A stretch of DNA of 64,000 nucleotides from Bradyrhizobium daqingense. GTDB taxonomy: Bacteria; Pseudomonadota; Alphaproteobacteria; Rhizobiales; Xanthobacteraceae. Both the position numbers and the translations under genes were made by a program. Numbering within the stretch: position 1 is the stretch's first letter; each line of letters begins with the position of its first letter. Of the stretch, positions 61,860-64,000 are shown in pieces. Below the pieces are notes generated by a model, which saw only the letters and a program-made list of their open reading frames with translations, was not told the DNA's origin and ran no database searches. The stretch covers positions 4,078,001 to 4,142,000 of the forward strand of contig NZ_CP088014.1 of assembly GCF_021044685.1 (NCBI RefSeq), written 5' to 3'.

Positions 61860-62714
61860 TCACCGCGCGAAGCTGATGAGATGGCCGTGGTCCGGCGACG
61901 GCATCACGCCCATCGGGATGCCATAGATGGTTTCAAGCTCGGCCGGCGTCATGATCTTGTCCGGCGTGCCGCGCGCGATCAGCTTTCCGGAATGGAGCGC
62001 GATGATCTCGTCGCAGAAGCGAGCGGCCATGTTGACGTCGTGGAGCACGACGACCACGCCGAGGTTGCGCTCGCGGGCAAGCCGCTTGACCAGCGACAGC
62101 ACCTCGATCTGATGAGCGATGTCGAGTGCCGAGGTCGGCTCGTCGAGCAGCAGGCATTCGGCATCCTGCGCCACCAGCATGGCGATCCAGACCCGCTGGC
62201 GTTCGCCTCCGGACAGCGTATCGACCAGGCGATCCGCGAACGGCTCGATATGGGTCAATGCCATGGCGCTTTCGACCTTCTCGCGGTCGATGTCGCCGAA
62301 CCGGCCGAGCGCGCCGTGCCAGGGATAGCGGCCGAGTGCAACCAGCTCCTTGACCAGCATGCCCGCGGCGGGCGGCGTCTGCTGCGGCAAATAGGCGACC
62401 TTGCGGGCATAGTCCCGATCGCTCCATGCGCGCAGCGCGCGGCCCTCGAAACGAATTGTTCCCGACGAAGATGGCTGCTGGCGCGCCAACAATTTCAGCA
62501 GGGTCGATTTGCCCGAGCCGTTATGGCCGATCAGCCCGACGACCCTGCGCGCGGGAAGCGAGAGGGTGAGCGGTTCGAGCAGCGCGCGCGCGGCGACCGC
62601 GAAGCCGACTTGGTCGAGCTCGAACAAGGTAGCGGGCGCTTCCAGCGACGTCTGTGGAATGTCGGCCGGCAAGGCGAGCGTTGTTTCGCCCGTCTGCGCG
62701 TGTTGGAACGTCAT
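61860..62714 (-). CDS. fhuC: FhuC/FecE-type iron-siderophore ABC transporter ATPase
   Basis: A 284-residue ATPase with Walker A GHNGSGKST, Q-loop YLPQQTP, signature LSGGERQRVWIAML, Walker B CLLLDEPTSALD and switch His VVLHDVNMA. The start at 62714 overlaps the SIP gene stop as ATGA, suggesting translational coupling; an ATG 18 bases further upstream is possible. It is about 50 residues longer at the N-terminus than the cassette core. It should power the fused permease encoded convergently on the other strand. Confidence 0.92.
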   Translation of the reverse strand: MTFQHAQTGETTLALPADIPQTSLEAPATLFELDQVGFAVAARALLEPLTLSLPARRVVGLIGHNGSGKSTLLKLLARQQPSSSGTIRFEGRALRAWSDRDYARKVAYLPQQTPPAAGMLVKELVALGRYPWHGALGRFGDIDREKVESAMALTHIEPFADRLVDTLSGGERQRVWIAMLVAQDAECLLLDEPTSALDIAHQIEVLSLVKRLARERNLGVVVVLHDVNMAARFCDEIIALHSGKLIARGTPDKIMTPAELETIYGIPMGVMPSPDHGHLISFAR

Positions 62715-63772
62715 GGTTGGCGCAGGCTCCAATAGGCGACGGCCAGATGCTGGTCGCGCGCGAGCTTTCGCTCGTCGCGCAGATGATCGCGCAACGCCTT
62801 CAGCGCCTGCGCTTCACACGCGACCCAGGCGAAGACCTCCCGATGGCCCGGCCATTGCACCGCCTTCACGGCGTCGACCAGGAGCTGTGTCGTCCCGGCC
62901 GGACGGCCGTCGCGATGCAGCCAGCGGACCGCTACGCCTTGCGGCGCGACCAGCGGAATCTCCTCGTCCCGATCTGCGACCTCGATGAAGGCTTCGCCCG
63001 TTGTCGTGGCCGGCAGCGTCTCCAGAATTCGCGCGATGGCGGGCAGGGCGGTTTCGTCGCCCGCGAGCAGCAACCAGCGCGCCGGACGAATGCCCCGGCC
63101 GAGCGGGCCGGCCATGCCGCAGATGGCACCGGCCTTCGCGTTGACGGCGAAGGCCGAGCCTGGTCCGGCGTGATCATGGACGACGAAGTCGATATCGATC
63201 TCGGGGCTCGGCAAGTCGATGCGACGGATCGTGTAATAGCGGGTGACGGGCCTGCGGTCGGGCTCAGGCCACAGGATACGCCCGTCCGGAGCGGGCCACG
63301 GCCATTCGGGCTTGGCGAGGCCCTCGGGCGGGAAATACAGCCGCACGTGCAGGTCGTCATCGTTGACGAAACGGGCGATATCGTCCCCCGTGAAGGTCAG
63401 CCGGCGCATATGCGGCGTCAGGCTGATCGCGGACTTCAGCCGCACCTCGCGGAAATTGGCCAGGGTGCCGCCGTTGGATTCATGGCCGGACCAAACGATG
63501 GTGGGGGCGATGTCGCCCGCGAACTCGATCACATGCGAGGCGACGACCGAGCGCAGCATTTCCAGATTGCCCTTGTCGTCGGCCTCGACGCGGATCTTGA
63601 GCACTTCGGCTTCAACGGCGAGGGAACTGGTGCCGAACGGCAGTTTCGCCACCCTGAGGCCGCCGCGATCCTCGAAGGCAATGTCATGCTCCACTAGATG
63701 ATCGATCATCCGCGCGGCGAGGCCGGCGGCGTCGGGAAGCGCGATGCGGGTTTCGGAGATAAGCAAGTCCAA
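62711..63772 (-). CDS. Siderophore-interacting FAD protein with N-terminal DUF2218 domain
   Basis: A 353-residue fusion. Residues 1 to about 95 (ISETRIALPDAAGLAARMIDHL, later VVASHVIEFA) match DUF2218. The rest is a ViuB/YqjH-type ferri-siderophore reductase: LTPHMRRLTFTGDD, the FAD motif RYYTIRRID, GPLGRGIRPARWLLLAGDETALPAIARIL for pyridine-nucleotide and flavin packing, and a C-terminal AWVACEAQALKALRDHLRDE. It would reduce the imported ferric complex in the cytoplasm and free Fe(II). The start is TTG at 63772 with GGTGGAG about 8 bases upstream. It is the first gene of a two-gene unit with the ATPase. Confidence 0.9.
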   Translation of the reverse strand: MDLLISETRIALPDAAGLAARMIDHLVEHDIAFEDRGGLRVAKLPFGTSSLAVEAEVLKIRVEADDKGNLEMLRSVVASHVIEFAGDIAPTIVWSGHESNGGTLANFREVRLKSAISLTPHMRRLTFTGDDIARFVNDDDLHVRLYFPPEGLAKPEWPWPAPDGRILWPEPDRRPVTRYYTIRRIDLPSPEIDIDFVVHDHAGPGSAFAVNAKAGAICGMAGPLGRGIRPARWLLLAGDETALPAIARILETLPATTTGEAFIEVADRDEEIPLVAPQGVAVRWLHRDGRPAGTTQLLVDAVKAVQWPGHREVFAWVACEAQALKALRDHLRDERKLARDQHLAVAYWSLRQP

Positions 63773-63932
63773 AGTCAGTCTCCACCGGGCCTGTCCGATG
63801 CCGGCTTGTCAGCGCTTCGATGTCCGGATGTCGCGGTCTGGCACGGCGCTGGATCGATATCCTATTCGCGCGCCGGCTGCGATGCCAAAGCGGTACTACC
63901 GACATCATATTAAAGGCATCGTCGATCCCAAA

Positions 63933-63947
63933 TTAGAATCCATCGAA
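63933..63947 (+). promoter_or_regulatory. Irr/ICE-like site upstream of the SIP-fhuC unit
   Basis: TTAGAA-TCC-ATCGAA lies about 160 bases before the SIP gene start, in an A+T-rich stretch. The left half is perfect and the right half matches four of six positions of TTCTAA. It is the same half-site seen before the TonB receptor. No gene was recognised in 63773-64000. Confidence 0.35.
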
Positions 63948-64000
63948 AGAGCGGAGAAAATAAGCGCTGGAGTTGCGGTGCCGCCATCATGTATTCGCAT

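Overview
The window reads as chromosomal DNA of a high-GC alphaproteobacterium, most likely Bradyrhizobium or a close relative. That assignment rests on gene style, codon bias and gene neighbourhoods only; there is no rRNA or other phylogenetic marker. I saw no tRNA, rRNA, CRISPR array, transposase or integrase.

Left part (1-8125): the C-terminal part of a LysR regulator, then a pentulose kinase and a CUT2-type sugar ABC transporter (ATPase, permease, periplasmic binding protein). Next come a MarR regulator and an FAD-dependent aromatic-type monooxygenase that it probably controls.

Middle part (8112-20017): an exopolysaccharide locus in several short units on both strands. It holds a GINT1_N-like propeller protein, a GT4 glycosyltransferase, a Wzz/ExoP-like co-polymerase whose kinase domain looks dead, a Wzx-like flippase, an FAD oxidoreductase, a BcsL/CelD-like acetyltransferase, an O-antigen-polymerase-like protein and a secreted GH5 glycanase. 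Together these look like a Wzx/Wzy-type secreted polysaccharide system.

Right part (20383-63772): a complete-looking nonribosomal lipopeptide siderophore locus. A TonB-dependent receptor with candidate Irr/ICE-type operators is closed by a strong hairpin. Then follows a same-strand series of nine tightly packed genes: mbtH, type II thioesterase, SyrP/TauD-like hydroxylase, three giant NRPS genes, an HSL-type esterase, a Tat-exported binding protein and a fused FhuB-type permease. A convergent pair encodes a DUF2218-SIP ferri-siderophore reductase and the FhuC-type ATPase. The NRPS line is FAAL-ACP, then eight modules: C-A-T-E / C-A-T / C-A-T / C*-A-T / C-A-T-E / C-A-T-E / C-A-T / C-A-T-TE. 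Hand-read A-domain codes suggest acyl - D-Asp (probably beta-hydroxylated) - basic-type X2 - aromatic? - Gly - D-X5 - D-(Ser-like?) - Gly - X8, with X5 and X8 sharing one code. If X5 and X8 are N5-hydroxyornithine-type residues, beta-OH-Asp plus two hydroxamates gives a hexadentate iron ligand.

The most striking internal signal is a ~1.6-kb near-identical A-domain block shared by modules 4 and 7, at an exact 12,400-base offset. Both copies read as glycine-specific. Module 7 keeps a T domain of the pre-epimerase type and is followed by a D-acceptor-type C domain, but has no E domain. This looks like a module reprogrammed to achiral glycine by A-domain replacement, with loss of its epimerase.
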